Assembly: GCF_021172165.1 (NCBI RefSeq)
Contig: NZ_CP089096.1
Coordinates: forward strand, 1,240,001 to 1,304,000
Reading direction: 5' to 3'
DNA length: 64,000 bases
Source: Flavobacterium channae
Lineage (GTDB): Bacteria > Bacteroidota > Bacteroidia > Flavobacteriales > Flavobacteriaceae
Part shown: positions 23,719 through 33,306 of the stretch, piece by piece
Layout of the letters: every line of letters starts with the position of its first letter
Numbering within the stretch: the stretch's first letter is position 1
Notes under the pieces: generated by a model
What the model saw: the letters and a program-made list of their open reading frames with translations, nothing else
Database searches by the model: none
Told to the model about the DNA's origin: nothing
Made by a program: the position numbers and the translations under genes

Positions 23719-26109
23719 TTAGTTTCTTAATGGTTTTCCTTTAGTTAACATGTATTGAATTCTCTCTAAAGATTTTCTTTCTCCAGTTAATGATAAAAAT
23801 GCTTCTCTTTCTAAATCCAATAAATATTGTTCAGAAACTAAAGTTGCTTCTGATAAATCACCACCAGCCATTACATAAGCTAGTTTATTTGCAATTTTCT
23901 TATCGTGTTCAGAAATGTATTTTCCTGCTTCCATTTGATCAGTTCCTACTAAGAACATACCTAAAGCTTGTTTACCTAATACTTTAATATCTTTTCTTCT
24001 TACAGGTTGTGTATAACCTTGTTCATGCATTTGTAACGCTACTTGTTTAGCTGTTGCAATTTGACGGTCTTTGTTTACTACTACGATATCTCTTCCTTTT
24101 TGTAAAACGCCAGTATCAAAAGCCTCATAAGCAGAAGTAGCTACTTTTGCCATACCTACTGTTAAGAAATATTCCTGTAACACGTTTAATTCTACGTCAT
24201 TTTTACGGAATAAATCAGATGCTCTCAAAGCCATTTCTTTAGAACCACCACCACCAGGAATTACTCCAACACCAAATTCTACTAATCCGATGTATGTTTC
24301 TGCAGCAGCAACCGCTCTATCAGCGTGCATTGTTAATTCGCAACCACCACCAAGCGTCATTCCGTGAGGAGCCGCGATAACAGGAATTGCAGAATAACGA
24401 CAACGCATCATCGTGTCTTGGAACATTTTGATAGCCATGTTTAATTCGTCATATTCTTGCTCGACTGCCATCATGAAAATCATTCCTAAATTAGCTCCAA
24501 CAGAGAAATTAGCACCTTGATTTCCAATTACTAAACCGTTGTAATCTTTTTCAGCAATGTCAATGGCTTTGTTGATTCCTTGTAAAACACCAGCTCCGAT
24601 AGAATTCATTTTTGAAGTAAATTCTAAATTGATGATACCATCGCCTAAATCGGTAATGATGGAATCGCTGTTGTTCCATATTTTTTTGCTTTCGCGAATG
24701 TTATTTAAGATAATGAAAGCATCTTGACCAGGAACTTTTTCAACTTTTTTGTTTGTGATAGAGTAGAAGTGTGTTGCTCCGTCTTTAACAGAATAGAAAG
24801 AAGTAGTTCCTGAAGCCACCATATCCGTTACCCAAGAAGCAGGTTGGTAGCCTTCCGCTTTCATTAATTCGATTCCTTTTTCAACTCCGATAGCATCCCA
24901 AATTTCGAATGGACCATTTTCCCAACCGAATCCAGCTTTCATAGCATCGTCAATTTTGTAAAAAGCGTCAGTGATTTCAGGAATTCTGTTTGAACAATAT
25001 TGGAACATTGAAGCGAAGTTTTTTCTATAAAATTCTCCAGCTTTGTCTTTTCCAGTAACTAAAACTTTGAATCTATCGATTGGTTTTTCAATCGTTTTGG
25101 TTAATTCTAAAGTTGCGAAAGATGCTTTTTTATTTGGTCTGTAAGTTAAAGTATCTAAATCTAAAGTTAGGATGTCTTTTCCTTCTTTTTTGTAGAAACC
25201 TTGTCCGGTTTTACTTCCTAACCATTTGTTTTCCATCATTTTGTTAACAAATTCAGGAAGTTTGAATAATTCATGCGCTTCGTCGTTTGGACAATTTTCA
25301 TAAATTCCGTTAGCCACATGAACCAAAGTATCTAAACCAACCACATCTACCGTTCTAAAAGTAGCTGATTTTGGACGACCAATTACAGGTCCAGTTAATT
25401 TATCAACTTCTTCAACCGTTAATCCCATTTCTTTTACTTGGTGGAATAAACTTTGGATTCCGAAGATTCCAATTCTATTTCCAATAAAAGCTGGAGTATC
25501 TTTAGCAACAACTGAAGTTTTTCCTAAGAACTTTTCACCATAACCATTTAAGAAATCTAAAACTTCATTTGAGGTTTTAGGACCTGGTATGATTTCAAAT
25601 AATTTTAAGTAACGCGCAGGGTTAAAGAAGTGCGTACCACAGAAATGCTGTTGGAAATCGTCGCTTCTTCCTTCGCTCATAAATTGAATAGGAATACCAG
25701 ACGTATTTGAAGTGACTAAAGTTCCTGGCTTTCTATATTTATCAACTTGTTCGAAAACAATTTTCTTAATGTCTAAGCGCTCTACAACTACTTCGATAAT
25801 CCAATCTGCAGTTGCAATTTTTGACATATCATCTGTAGTATTACCTGTAGTAATTCTTGAAGCAAAACTTGGATGATAAATAGGAGAAGGCTTCGATTTT
25901 AAAGCATTTGCTAAGTGATCGTTTACTAATCTATTTCTAACGGCTTTACTTTCTAGAGTTAATCCCTTTTTTTGTTCTGCTTCGGTTAGTTCGTTTGGAG
26001 CAATGTCTAATAATAAGACTTCAACACCAATATTTGCAAAATGGCAAGCAATTCCGCTTCCCATAATTCCTGAACCAATAACAGCAACTTTTTTAATATT
26101 TCGTTTCAT
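23719..26109 (-). CDS. 3-Hydroxyacyl-CoA dehydrogenase / enoyl-CoA hydratase fusion (FadN/FadB-like)
   Basis: A 796-residue bifunctional protein. The N-terminal half is the NAD-binding dehydrogenase: GSGIMGSGIACHFANIG near residues 12-28, HFFNPARYLKLFEIIPG near 160-176 with the catalytic His, and GFGWENGPFEIWD near 395-407. The C-terminal half is a crotonase domain with oxyanion segments NFSVGANLG near 535 and HGMTLGGGCELTMH near 580. The order dehydrogenase then hydratase matches Bacillus FadN rather than E. coli FadB. It lies 14 bp after the MarR gene and 3 bp before the thiolase. Confidence 0.92.
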   Translation of the reverse strand: MKRNIKKVAVIGSGIMGSGIACHFANIGVEVLLLDIAPNELTEAEQKKGLTLESKAVRNRLVNDHLANALKSKPSPIYHPSFASRITTGNTTDDMSKIATADWIIEVVVERLDIKKIVFEQVDKYRKPGTLVTSNTSGIPIQFMSEGRSDDFQQHFCGTHFFNPARYLKLFEIIPGPKTSNEVLDFLNGYGEKFLGKTSVVAKDTPAFIGNRIGIFGIQSLFHQVKEMGLTVEEVDKLTGPVIGRPKSATFRTVDVVGLDTLVHVANGIYENCPNDEAHELFKLPEFVNKMMENKWLGSKTGQGFYKKEGKDILTLDLDTLTYRPNKKASFATLELTKTIEKPIDRFKVLVTGKDKAGEFYRKNFASMFQYCSNRIPEITDAFYKIDDAMKAGFGWENGPFEIWDAIGVEKGIELMKAEGYQPASWVTDMVASGTTSFYSVKDGATHFYSITNKKVEKVPGQDAFIILNNIRESKKIWNNSDSIITDLGDGIINLEFTSKMNSIGAGVLQGINKAIDIAEKDYNGLVIGNQGANFSVGANLGMIFMMAVEQEYDELNMAIKMFQDTMMRCRYSAIPVIAAPHGMTLGGGCELTMHADRAVAAAETYIGLVEFGVGVIPGGGGSKEMALRASDLFRKNDVELNVLQEYFLTVGMAKVATSAYEAFDTGVLQKGRDIVVVNKDRQIATAKQVALQMHEQGYTQPVRRKDIKVLGKQALGMFLVGTDQMEAGKYISEHDKKIANKLAYVMAGGDLSEATLVSEQYLLDLEREAFLSLTGERKSLERIQYMLTKGKPLRN

Positions 26110-26123
26110 TGTGTATAGGTTGA

Positions 26124-26564
26124 TTATTTGTCGTTATAAATTTTTTTGTCGGCAATTAGTTCGTTTATAATTTCAGCTACTTCCATAAAGTGCTTTAATT
26201 TTTCTTCACTAACATGCTGTTTAACAGTTTCGTTAAATCGTAAAACTGTCTCTTTAGAAAGTTCTCTTTTTTCTTTCCCATCTTTGGTTAAATGGATAAT
26301 AACACCTCTTCCATCAGTAGGATTCTTTTTTCGTGCAATTAATCCTCTTTCTTCCATAGATTTTAATGTTCTTGTTAAGCTAGTTGCTTCCATTCCCATT
26401 TTAGGACCTAATGTAGTAGATGGAGAACCTTTTTCTCTGTCGATACTTAACAATGCAAAACCTGTTGCCATTGTAGCTCCGTATTTTGCTGCTTCTTCAT
26501 TATACATTCTTGCAACTGCTTGCCAAGTTGTGCGTAATGCATAATCTATAGTTTTATCTTTCAT
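26124..26564 (-). CDS. MarR-family regulator of the beta-oxidation operon
   Basis: A 146-residue winged-HTH protein. The recognition region is GPKMGMEATSLTRTLKSMEERG near residues 53-74, followed by the wing ARKKNPTDGRGVIIHLTKDG near 77-96. Dimerisation helices flank it. As first gene of the operon it probably senses acyl-CoA or fatty acid, but no ligand motif can be read from sequence. A perfect 28-bp palindrome sits in its promoter and a weaker copy upstream of the acyl-CoA synthetase gene, both likely operators. Confidence 0.9.
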   Translation of the reverse strand: MKDKTIDYALRTTWQAVARMYNEEAAKYGATMATGFALLSIDREKGSPSTTLGPKMGMEATSLTRTLKSMEERGLIARKKNPTDGRGVIIHLTKDGKEKRELSKETVLRFNETVKQHVSEEKLKHFMEVAEIINELIADKKIYNDK

Positions 26565-26588
26565 ATTGGTTTATAATCAAAACTTTTT

Positions 26589-26628
26589 CAAATATAAAAA
26601 AAAAATACTATGCATGCATAGTATTTTT
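26589..26628 (-). promoter_or_regulatory. MarR-operon promoter with 28-bp palindromic operator
   Basis: On the minus strand a TATATTTG -7 box (26596-26589) is preceded by a perfect palindrome, AAAAATACTATGCA and its reverse complement (26601-26628). The palindrome fills the spacer and the -33 position, so a bound dimer would block RNA polymerase. Confidence 0.75.
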
Positions 26629-26663
26629 AATATTTTTTTTAAAATTTAACATTTAAAAACAGC

Positions 26664-26686
26664 AAAACCCACAAAATGTGAGTTTT
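26664..26686 (-). terminator. Terminator of the acyl-CoA synthetase gene
   Basis: AAAAC-C-CACA pairs with TGTG-A-GTTTT (one mismatch) around AAA, 8 bp after the minus-strand stop codon at 26694. Confidence 0.65.
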
Positions 26687-26693
26687 ATCGTTT

Positions 26694-28463
26694 TTATCCA
26701 TAGATTTTATGATACAAATCAGAATATTTTTCTTTAATAATTTTTCTTTTTAATTTCATTGTAGGAGTTAGATGTCCATCGTTGATTGACCATACATCTG
26801 GAGTAAGTTCAAAACGTTTTACTTTTTCCCAATTTCCAAATTTTTCATTACTGTGGTCAATTTCTTCTTGAATTCTATCAATTACCATTTGGTTTGCACA
26901 CAACTCTTCGTTAGTGTTGAATTTAAGATTATGTCTAGAAGCCCAATCTCTAACGAATTCAAAATTTGGTTGAATAAAAGCAGCTGGCATTTTTTCGCCT
27001 TCTCCAATAACCATTATTTGTTCAATAAAACGAGATTGTTTGAATGTGTTTTCTAACATTTGAGGAGCAACGTATTTTCCACCAGAAGTTTTGAACATTT
27101 CTTTTTTACGATCGGTAATTTTTAGGAAACCATCTGCATCAATTTCTCCGATATCGCCGGTGTGGAAATAACCATCTTTTAATGCTTCTGCTGTTTGAGT
27201 TTCGTCTTTATAATACCCAATCATAACATTTGGACCTTTACATAAAATTTCTCCGTCTTCAGCAATTTTAACTTCTACACCATCTAAAATTTTACCTACA
27301 GTTCCAATTCTAAAACTATTATTTCTCATATCATTTACAGAAATAACAGGAGAAGTTTCTGTTAAACCATAACCTTCCATAACTGGAATGTTAGCAGCAC
27401 AAAAAACTTTTGTTAATCTGGTTTGAAGCGCAGCACTTCCTGAAACTAATAATTCTAATTCGCCTCCTAAACCTTCTTGCCATTTTGAGAAAATTAATTT
27501 ACGAGCTATTTTTAATTTGAATTCGTAGAAAGCTCCATTTTGTTTATATGGTTTGTATTCCATACCTAAATTTAATGCCCAGAAGAAAAGCGCTTTTTTG
27601 ATTCCAGTTAAATCAGCACCTTTAGCATAAATTTTATCGTAAACCTTTTCTAATAATCTTGGTACAACCGACATTACATGTGGTTTTACTTCTTTTAAGT
27701 TATCAGATATTTTTTCAATACTTTCAGCAAAGTAAATAGAGATTCCGTAATACTGATATAAATAGGTCAACATTCTTTCGAAGATATGACAAATAGGTAA
27801 GAAGCTCATAGCTCTTGTATCACCTGCTCTTAATGGAACTCTTGGAGCACTCATTAAAACATCAGAAACAATATTTTGATGACTTAACATTACACCTTTT
27901 GGTCTTCCAGTTGTACCCGAAGTATAAATAATAGTAGCTAAATCTGTAGTATTTACATTATTTTTTCTGTCTTCAACAACATCCTGATTAGAATTGTCGG
28001 CTCCTAATTCTAAAACTTCTCTCCAGCTTTTACAGCCTTCAATATCATTATATGAGAAAACATCTTTAAGTAACGGAACATTTGCTTTTATACTTTGTAA
28101 TTTTTCATACACTTCAATATCTGAAACAAAAACATATTGTGATTCCGAATGATTTAAAATGTATTCATAATCTTCGGCTGAAATAGTCGGATACATTGGA
28201 ACAGTTTGTGCACCAGTTTGTAAAACACCAATATCTGTAATATGCCACTCCGTTCTGTTATTGGATGAAATGATTGCAATTTTATCATTTTTATTTACTC
28301 CTAATCGAAGTAAACCTCTTGAAATAGCGTTTGCTTTATCTAAATATTCTTGAGTAGAAGTTTTTACCCAGTTGTCTCCGTATTTAGTTACTAATGCATC
28401 TTTTAAATTATACTTCTCTAATTGATAGTATGGGAATTCAAATAAGCGTGTAATACTGTTCAT
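26694..28463 (-). CDS. Long-chain acyl-CoA synthetase (AMP-forming)
   Basis: A 589-residue ANL-superfamily ligase that activates fatty acids with ATP and CoA. The start is set at ATG 28463; a TTG 9 bp upstream is less likely. The ATP-binding P-loop is IIYTSGTTGRPKGVMLSH near residues 178-195. MEGYGLTETSPVISVN near 363-378 is the adenylate motif, and DGYFHTGDIGEIDADGFL near 425-442 with RKKEMFKTSGGK near 446-457 carries the hinge. It resembles FadD15-type enzymes rather than MenE, being much longer. A degenerate copy of the MarR palindrome lies about 100 bp upstream. Confidence 0.9.
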   Translation of the reverse strand: MNSITRLFEFPYYQLEKYNLKDALVTKYGDNWVKTSTQEYLDKANAISRGLLRLGVNKNDKIAIISSNNRTEWHITDIGVLQTGAQTVPMYPTISAEDYEYILNHSESQYVFVSDIEVYEKLQSIKANVPLLKDVFSYNDIEGCKSWREVLELGADNSNQDVVEDRKNNVNTTDLATIIYTSGTTGRPKGVMLSHQNIVSDVLMSAPRVPLRAGDTRAMSFLPICHIFERMLTYLYQYYGISIYFAESIEKISDNLKEVKPHVMSVVPRLLEKVYDKIYAKGADLTGIKKALFFWALNLGMEYKPYKQNGAFYEFKLKIARKLIFSKWQEGLGGELELLVSGSAALQTRLTKVFCAANIPVMEGYGLTETSPVISVNDMRNNSFRIGTVGKILDGVEVKIAEDGEILCKGPNVMIGYYKDETQTAEALKDGYFHTGDIGEIDADGFLKITDRKKEMFKTSGGKYVAPQMLENTFKQSRFIEQIMVIGEGEKMPAAFIQPNFEFVRDWASRHNLKFNTNEELCANQMVIDRIQEEIDHSNEKFGNWEKVKRFELTPDVWSINDGHLTPTMKLKRKIIKEKYSDLYHKIYG

Positions 28464-28560
28464 AATTCGCAATTATTATTTCATGCAAATTATAAAAATA
28501 AAATTAATTAAGCAATTTTTTAAATTATTGATAATCTATTGATTAGTATTTTGGTAAATT

Positions 28561-28590
28561 AAAAATACTATGCTTGCCTACTAATTTTTT
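28561..28590 (-). promoter_or_regulatory. Degenerate second MarR-type operator
   Basis: AAAAATACTATGC matches the left half of the perfect palindrome at 26601-26628 and is followed by a diverged right half (GCCTACTAATTTTTT). It lies upstream of the acyl-CoA synthetase gene and overlaps the end of the EamA gene. Regulation of the synthetase by the MarR protein is inferred. Confidence 0.5.
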
Positions 28591-29441
28591 ACTAATTGAG
28601 AATATGTAATGATGATTATTGAAATTAAAGCTAAAAATATTCCGAAATAATTCCATTTTGTCATTTTTTCCTTAAAAAGTAGAATTCCGGCTAAACTTCC
28701 TAAAATAATTACACCCATATTCATTCCGGCAAAAACTGTTGATGGATTTTCAGATAAAGCTTTGTGTGCTTTTAGATAAAACAAGATATTTCCAAAGTTT
28801 AATAATCCTAATGCTAATCCTAAAAGGCAATTCTTTAGTTGAATTTTCTCTTTTTGATTAATAGCTTTAAAGATTAAAAATAGGATAGAAATTAAAAAAG
28901 CACCACAAAAGATAAAGAATAAAGAAGTGGTAAAACCTAATTCAGTAAAAACAGCTATTTTTTTAAATAAAATATCAATAATTCCGAATCCTAATAAAAC
29001 TAATAATGGATATATCCAATTAGAAGATTTCTTGTCTGATTTTTTATTTAAAGTAAAGAAGATTGCTGAGAAACCAACTATGAATCCAACTATTTTAAGT
29101 GAGTTAAAACTTTCATTAAATAAATAATAGGAAGCAATTAAAGGGATAAATAACGAAAGACGTTGGGCAATATCTGTTTTTACAATTCCTGTTTTTTTAA
29201 TAGAAATAGCTTGAATGACAAAGATTACTGGTAAAAGTATTGACAAACTGATAAAAAGATTATAAGGAATTTTATCGTAGCTTTTTATTACTTCTGGTTG
29301 ATAAACTATATAGGTTAGGAGTAAAGCTGATAAATAATTAAATGTAATCAATTGAAAAATATTCAAATTGTAACGTTTGGCAACTTTTAAAAAGATACCA
29401 ACTGAAACACTACAAATTACACTTAAAATAACAAACCACAT
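28581..29441 (-). CDS. EamA/DMT-family membrane transporter
   Basis: A 286-residue protein with about ten hydrophobic segments spread over its full length and two similar halves, as in the drug/metabolite transporter superfamily. The second half ends with GMNMGVIILGSLAGILLF and a final IFLALISIIIITYSQ segment, typical of EamA. The substrate cannot be predicted. It lies between the acyl-CoA synthetase and purL, all on the minus strand, but with a terminator after purL, so it probably has its own promoter. Confidence 0.78.
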   Translation of the reverse strand: MWFVILSVICSVSVGIFLKVAKRYNLNIFQLITFNYLSALLLTYIVYQPEVIKSYDKIPYNLFISLSILLPVIFVIQAISIKKTGIVKTDIAQRLSLFIPLIASYYLFNESFNSLKIVGFIVGFSAIFFTLNKKSDKKSSNWIYPLLVLLGFGIIDILFKKIAVFTELGFTTSLFFIFCGAFLISILFLIFKAINQKEKIQLKNCLLGLALGLLNFGNILFYLKAHKALSENPSTVFAGMNMGVIILGSLAGILLFKEKMTKWNYFGIFLALISIIIITYSQLVKN

Positions 29442-29469
29442 ATTCTTTTATTTTGACACAATAGTACAA

Positions 29470-29498
29470 AAAAAGCATCTTATTGAAAAGATGCTTTT
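29470..29498 (-). terminator. Terminator of purL
   Basis: AAAAGCATCTT pairs with AAGATGCTTTT around a short loop; a T-run follows on the minus strand. It lies about 20 bp after the purL stop. Confidence 0.8.
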
Positions 29499-29517
29499 TT
29501 ATAAAGTTTTATTAATT

Positions 29518-32500
29518 TTATTTTTGATTTTCAATCCATTTTCGAGCATTAACAAATGCTTCTAGCCATGGAGAAACTTCATCTTTTTGTCCGCGTTCAG
29601 GATAGTTTGCCCAGTTCCAAGGGAAAGTTGAACGTTCAATATGCGGCATCATTACTAAATGTCTTCCTGTTGTATCACACATCATAGCTGTATTGAAATC
29701 TGAACCATTAGGATTTGCAGGATAACCTTCGTAAGCATATTTTGCTACAATGTTGTATTTATCTTCACCATAAGGTAATTTAAATTTACCTTCTCCGTGT
29801 GAAATCCAAACGCCTAACGTTAATCCTTCTAAAGAAGATAGCATTACAGAATTATTCTTTTGAATTTTTACTGAAGTAAAGCCACTCTCGTGTTTGTTTG
29901 AAGTATTGTGATGCATTTTTCCATGAACTTCGTGTTCTGGATTAATCAATTCTAATTCCATTAATAATTGACATCCATTACAAATTCCAACAGAAAGTGT
30001 ATCTTCTCTTTTGAAGAAATTTTTCAAAGCTGTATTTGCTTTTTCGTTGTATAAGAAAGCACCAGCCCAACCTTTAGCAGAACCTAAAACGTCAGAGTTA
30101 GAGAAACCACCAACAGCTCCAATAAACTGAATGTCTTCCAATGTTTCACGACCTGAAATTAAATCCGTCATGTGAACGTCTTTTACATCAAATCCAGCCA
30201 AATACATTGCATTTGCCATTTCGCGTTCCGAATTACTTCCTTTTTCACGAATGATAGCTGCTTTTGGTCTAGTTCCTACAGGAATTTCGGGTTTTTTGCC
30301 ATCAAAGTTAGCAGGGAACGTAAATTCTAATGGTTGGTTTTTATAGTTCGCATAACGCGCTTCTGCCATACCATTTCGAGATTGTTTTGTATCTAATAAA
30401 TACGATGTTTTGTACCAAGTATCTCTTGTTTCAGTAACTGAGAAATTAAAGTTATCATTTCCATTTTTGATTGAAACGAAATCACCTTCTACAACCGAAC
30501 CAATATTGAAAATTTCAATTCCGTTTGCTTTGAAAGAGCCTTCAACTTCAGCATCTGCTTGGAAAACAACTGCAATATTTTCATTAAATAATGCTTTCGC
30601 AGAATCCGATTCTCCTAAAGCAGATAAATCGTAACTAGCGCCAACACCAACTTCAGAAAACGACATTTCTAATAAAGTTGTGATTAAACCACCACTTCCA
30701 ATATCATGTCCTGCTTTAATTTTTCTTTCTTTGATTAAATCTTGTAACGTATTGAATGCTTTTTTGAAATAATCAGCATTTTTAACGGTTGGAACTTCCG
30801 AACCAACTTTATTTAAAATTTGATAGAATGAACTTCCACCTAATTTGAAAGAATCTTGTGATAAGTTTAAGTAGTAAATGTTGCCACCATTTCTTTTTAA
30901 AACAGGCTCAACTACTTTAGTAATATTAGAACAATTTCCAATAGCTGAAATAATAACCGTTCCCGGAGCAATTACTTCATCATTTGGATATTTTTGTTTC
31001 ATTGATAACGAATCTTTTCCTGTTGGAATATTTATTCCTAATTCAATGGCAAATTCCGAACAACCTTGAACTGCATCATATAAACGAGCATCTTCACCTT
31101 CGTTTTTACAAGGCCACATCCAGTTTGCTGATAACGAAACCGATTGTAAACCATCTTTTAATGGCGCCCAAACTAAGTTAGATAAAGCTTCACCAATTGA
31201 ATTTTTAGAACCTGCAACTGGATCAACAATAGCTGAAACAGGAGAGTGTCCGATAGTTGTAGCAATTCCTTCTTTTCCTTTGAAGTCTAATGCCATTACA
31301 CCTACGTTATTTAAAGGCAATTGTAATGGTCCAGCGCATTGTTGTTTTGCAACGCGACCACCAACACAACGGTCTACTTTATTCGTTAACCAATCTTTAC
31401 AAGCAACCGCTTCTAACTGTAAAACTTGGTTTAAGTAATTTGGAATTTCTGAAATCGAATAATCAGGATTTGCATAATTACGAGCTACATTTTTGTCGTT
31501 CATAATGGTTTTAGGAGAACTTCCGAAGAAATCTTCTAAAGCATAATCCATAGGTTTTGCACCTGTGGTTTTCGATTCAAATGTAAATCTATGATCGTTA
31601 GTAACATCACCAACAGTATACATTGGAGAACGCTCTCTTTCAGCAATTCTTTGTAAAGTGTCAATATCTTTTTCACCGATAACCAATCCCATTCTTTCTT
31701 GAGATTCGTTACCAATAATTTCTTTAGCCGAAAGCGTTGGGTCACCAACTGGTAATTTGTCTAAATCGATTAAACCTCCAGTAGCTTCTACTAATTCAGA
31801 CAAACAGTTTAAGTGTCCACCAGCACCGTGATCGTGAATGGAAACAATAGGATTATTATCACTTTCTACTAAACCACGAATGGCATTTGCAGCACGTTTT
31901 TGCATTTCAGGATTCGAACGTTGAATTGCATTTAATTCAATTCCAGAACCAAAAGCTCCAGTATCTGCAGATGAAACTGCAGCTCCACCCATACCAATTC
32001 TATAATTTTCACCACCTAAAATAACGATTTTATCGCCTTCTTTAGGTTCGTGTTTTATCGCTTGATCTAATTTTCCATATCCAACACCACCAGCTAACAT
32101 GATTACTTTATCGAAACCTAATTTACGTGCTTCTTCTTCATGTTCGAAAGTTAAAACAGAACCTGTAATTAATGGTTGCCCAAATTTATTTCCAAAATCA
32201 GAAGCTCCATTTGATGCTTTAATTAAGATGTCCATTGGTGTTTGATACAACCATTTTCTTTCTTCCATTCCTTTTTCCCATGGGCGCGTTTCTTCTAAAC
32301 GAGAATAAGACGTCATGTAAACAGCAGTTCCAGCTAAAGGTAATGAACCTTGTCCACCTGCTAAACGGTCACGAATTTCTCCACCAGAACCTGTTGCAGC
32401 ACCATTGAAAGGCTCAACAGTAGTAGGGAAGTTGTGTGTTTCTGCTTTTAATGATAAAACTGAGTCAAATTCTTTTTCTTGGTAGAAATCTGGTTTGTCA

Positions 32501-33180
32501 GCGCTTTTAGGAGCAAATTGAGTTGCTTTAGGACCTTTTACAAAAGCTACGTTATCTTTATAAGCTGAAACAATTTCGTTTAGATGTGTTTCAGATGTTT
32601 TCTTAATTAATTTGAATAATGAAGTTGGTTTTTCTTCACCATCAATAACAAACGTTCCGTTAAAAATTTTATGACGGCAGTGTTCTGAATTCGCTTGTGA
32701 AAAAGCAAAGATTTCAGAATCCGTTAATTTTCTTCCAATTTTGTTTGATAAGTTATGTAAGTATTCAACTTCTTCAGCACTAAGTGCCAAACCTTCTTGT
32801 TGGTTATAAGCATCAATATCTTCAATTTCTAAAATTGGTTCAGGTTGAATATTGATTGTATAAATTTCTTGATGTAATTCCGAATATTTTTGAGATAACA
32901 TCGGATCGAAATCTGAAAAATCAGCATCCACTTTTTGGAATTCTTCAATACGAATAATTCCAGAAATCCCCATATTTTGAGTAATTTCAACAGCATTGGT
33001 ACTCCATGGCGTAACCATAGCGGCACGAGGTCCAACAAAAAAATCCGACAATACGGATTTTTCTATTTTATGTGCGTTGCCAAAAAGCCAATTTAATTTG
33101 TTGATGTCTTCTGATGAAATCTCGTTTTGCGTTTGAACAGCAAAAACAGTGTTGGATTGGTTTCCGAAGAAATGAATCAT
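29518..33180 (-). CDS. purL: Phosphoribosylformylglycinamidine synthase, single-chain PurL
   Basis: The fourth step of purine synthesis: FGAR plus glutamine and ATP gives FGAM. The start is taken at ATG 33180 (MIHFFGNQ); an ATG 33 bp upstream is possible. The 1220 residues match the large Gram-negative type. Visible parts are SEHCRHKIF near 178 and the ATP-binding ETHNFPTTVEPFNGAATGSGG region near 245-265. A second AIRS-like half contains GKDSLSMK near 765. The C-terminal class-I glutaminase has its Cys in GICNGCQLLMEL near 1060 and His/Glu in SHGEGKF. A canonical promoter stands upstream. Confidence 0.95.
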   Translation of the reverse strand: MIHFFGNQSNTVFAVQTQNEISSEDINKLNWLFGNAHKIEKSVLSDFFVGPRAAMVTPWSTNAVEITQNMGISGIIRIEEFQKVDADFSDFDPMLSQKYSELHQEIYTINIQPEPILEIEDIDAYNQQEGLALSAEEVEYLHNLSNKIGRKLTDSEIFAFSQANSEHCRHKIFNGTFVIDGEEKPTSLFKLIKKTSETHLNEIVSAYKDNVAFVKGPKATQFAPKSADKPDFYQEKEFDSVLSLKAETHNFPTTVEPFNGAATGSGGEIRDRLAGGQGSLPLAGTAVYMTSYSRLEETRPWEKGMEERKWLYQTPMDILIKASNGASDFGNKFGQPLITGSVLTFEHEEEARKLGFDKVIMLAGGVGYGKLDQAIKHEPKEGDKIVILGGENYRIGMGGAAVSSADTGAFGSGIELNAIQRSNPEMQKRAANAIRGLVESDNNPIVSIHDHGAGGHLNCLSELVEATGGLIDLDKLPVGDPTLSAKEIIGNESQERMGLVIGEKDIDTLQRIAERERSPMYTVGDVTNDHRFTFESKTTGAKPMDYALEDFFGSSPKTIMNDKNVARNYANPDYSISEIPNYLNQVLQLEAVACKDWLTNKVDRCVGGRVAKQQCAGPLQLPLNNVGVMALDFKGKEGIATTIGHSPVSAIVDPVAGSKNSIGEALSNLVWAPLKDGLQSVSLSANWMWPCKNEGEDARLYDAVQGCSEFAIELGINIPTGKDSLSMKQKYPNDEVIAPGTVIISAIGNCSNITKVVEPVLKRNGGNIYYLNLSQDSFKLGGSSFYQILNKVGSEVPTVKNADYFKKAFNTLQDLIKERKIKAGHDIGSGGLITTLLEMSFSEVGVGASYDLSALGESDSAKALFNENIAVVFQADAEVEGSFKANGIEIFNIGSVVEGDFVSIKNGNDNFNFSVTETRDTWYKTSYLLDTKQSRNGMAEARYANYKNQPLEFTFPANFDGKKPEIPVGTRPKAAIIREKGSNSEREMANAMYLAGFDVKDVHMTDLISGRETLEDIQFIGAVGGFSNSDVLGSAKGWAGAFLYNEKANTALKNFFKREDTLSVGICNGCQLLMELELINPEHEVHGKMHHNTSNKHESGFTSVKIQKNNSVMLSSLEGLTLGVWISHGEGKFKLPYGEDKYNIVAKYAYEGYPANPNGSDFNTAMMCDTTGRHLVMMPHIERSTFPWNWANYPERGQKDEVSPWLEAFVNARKWIENQK

Positions 33181-33253
33181 TGTATGTAGTTGTTTTATTC
33201 CGTTGCACTCCATGTAGTTTGGATTACTTCGGGTGTGTTGTTGTTTGAAAGTG

Positions 33254-33284
33254 CAAATTTATTCTAAAAATTAGAAGAAACAAA
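33254..33284 (-). promoter_or_regulatory. purL promoter (Bacteroidota type)
   Basis: On the minus strand TTTG (33284-33281), exactly 19 bases, then TAAATTTG (33261-33254). It lies 74 bases before the purL start. No purine riboswitch structure was noticed in the short leader. Confidence 0.75.
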
Positions 33285-33306
33285 ATAATAATAGGTCTAG
33301 TTTAGA

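Noticed and set aside
26694..28463. MenE (o-succinylbenzoyl-CoA ligase)
   Set aside because: At 589 residues, with FadD15-type spacing and a place in a fatty-acid regulon, it is a long-chain acyl-CoA synthetase.
33181..33253. Purine riboswitch in the purL leader
   Set aside because: The leader from the predicted start is only about 70 bases, and I saw no three-way junction with the conserved loop bases.
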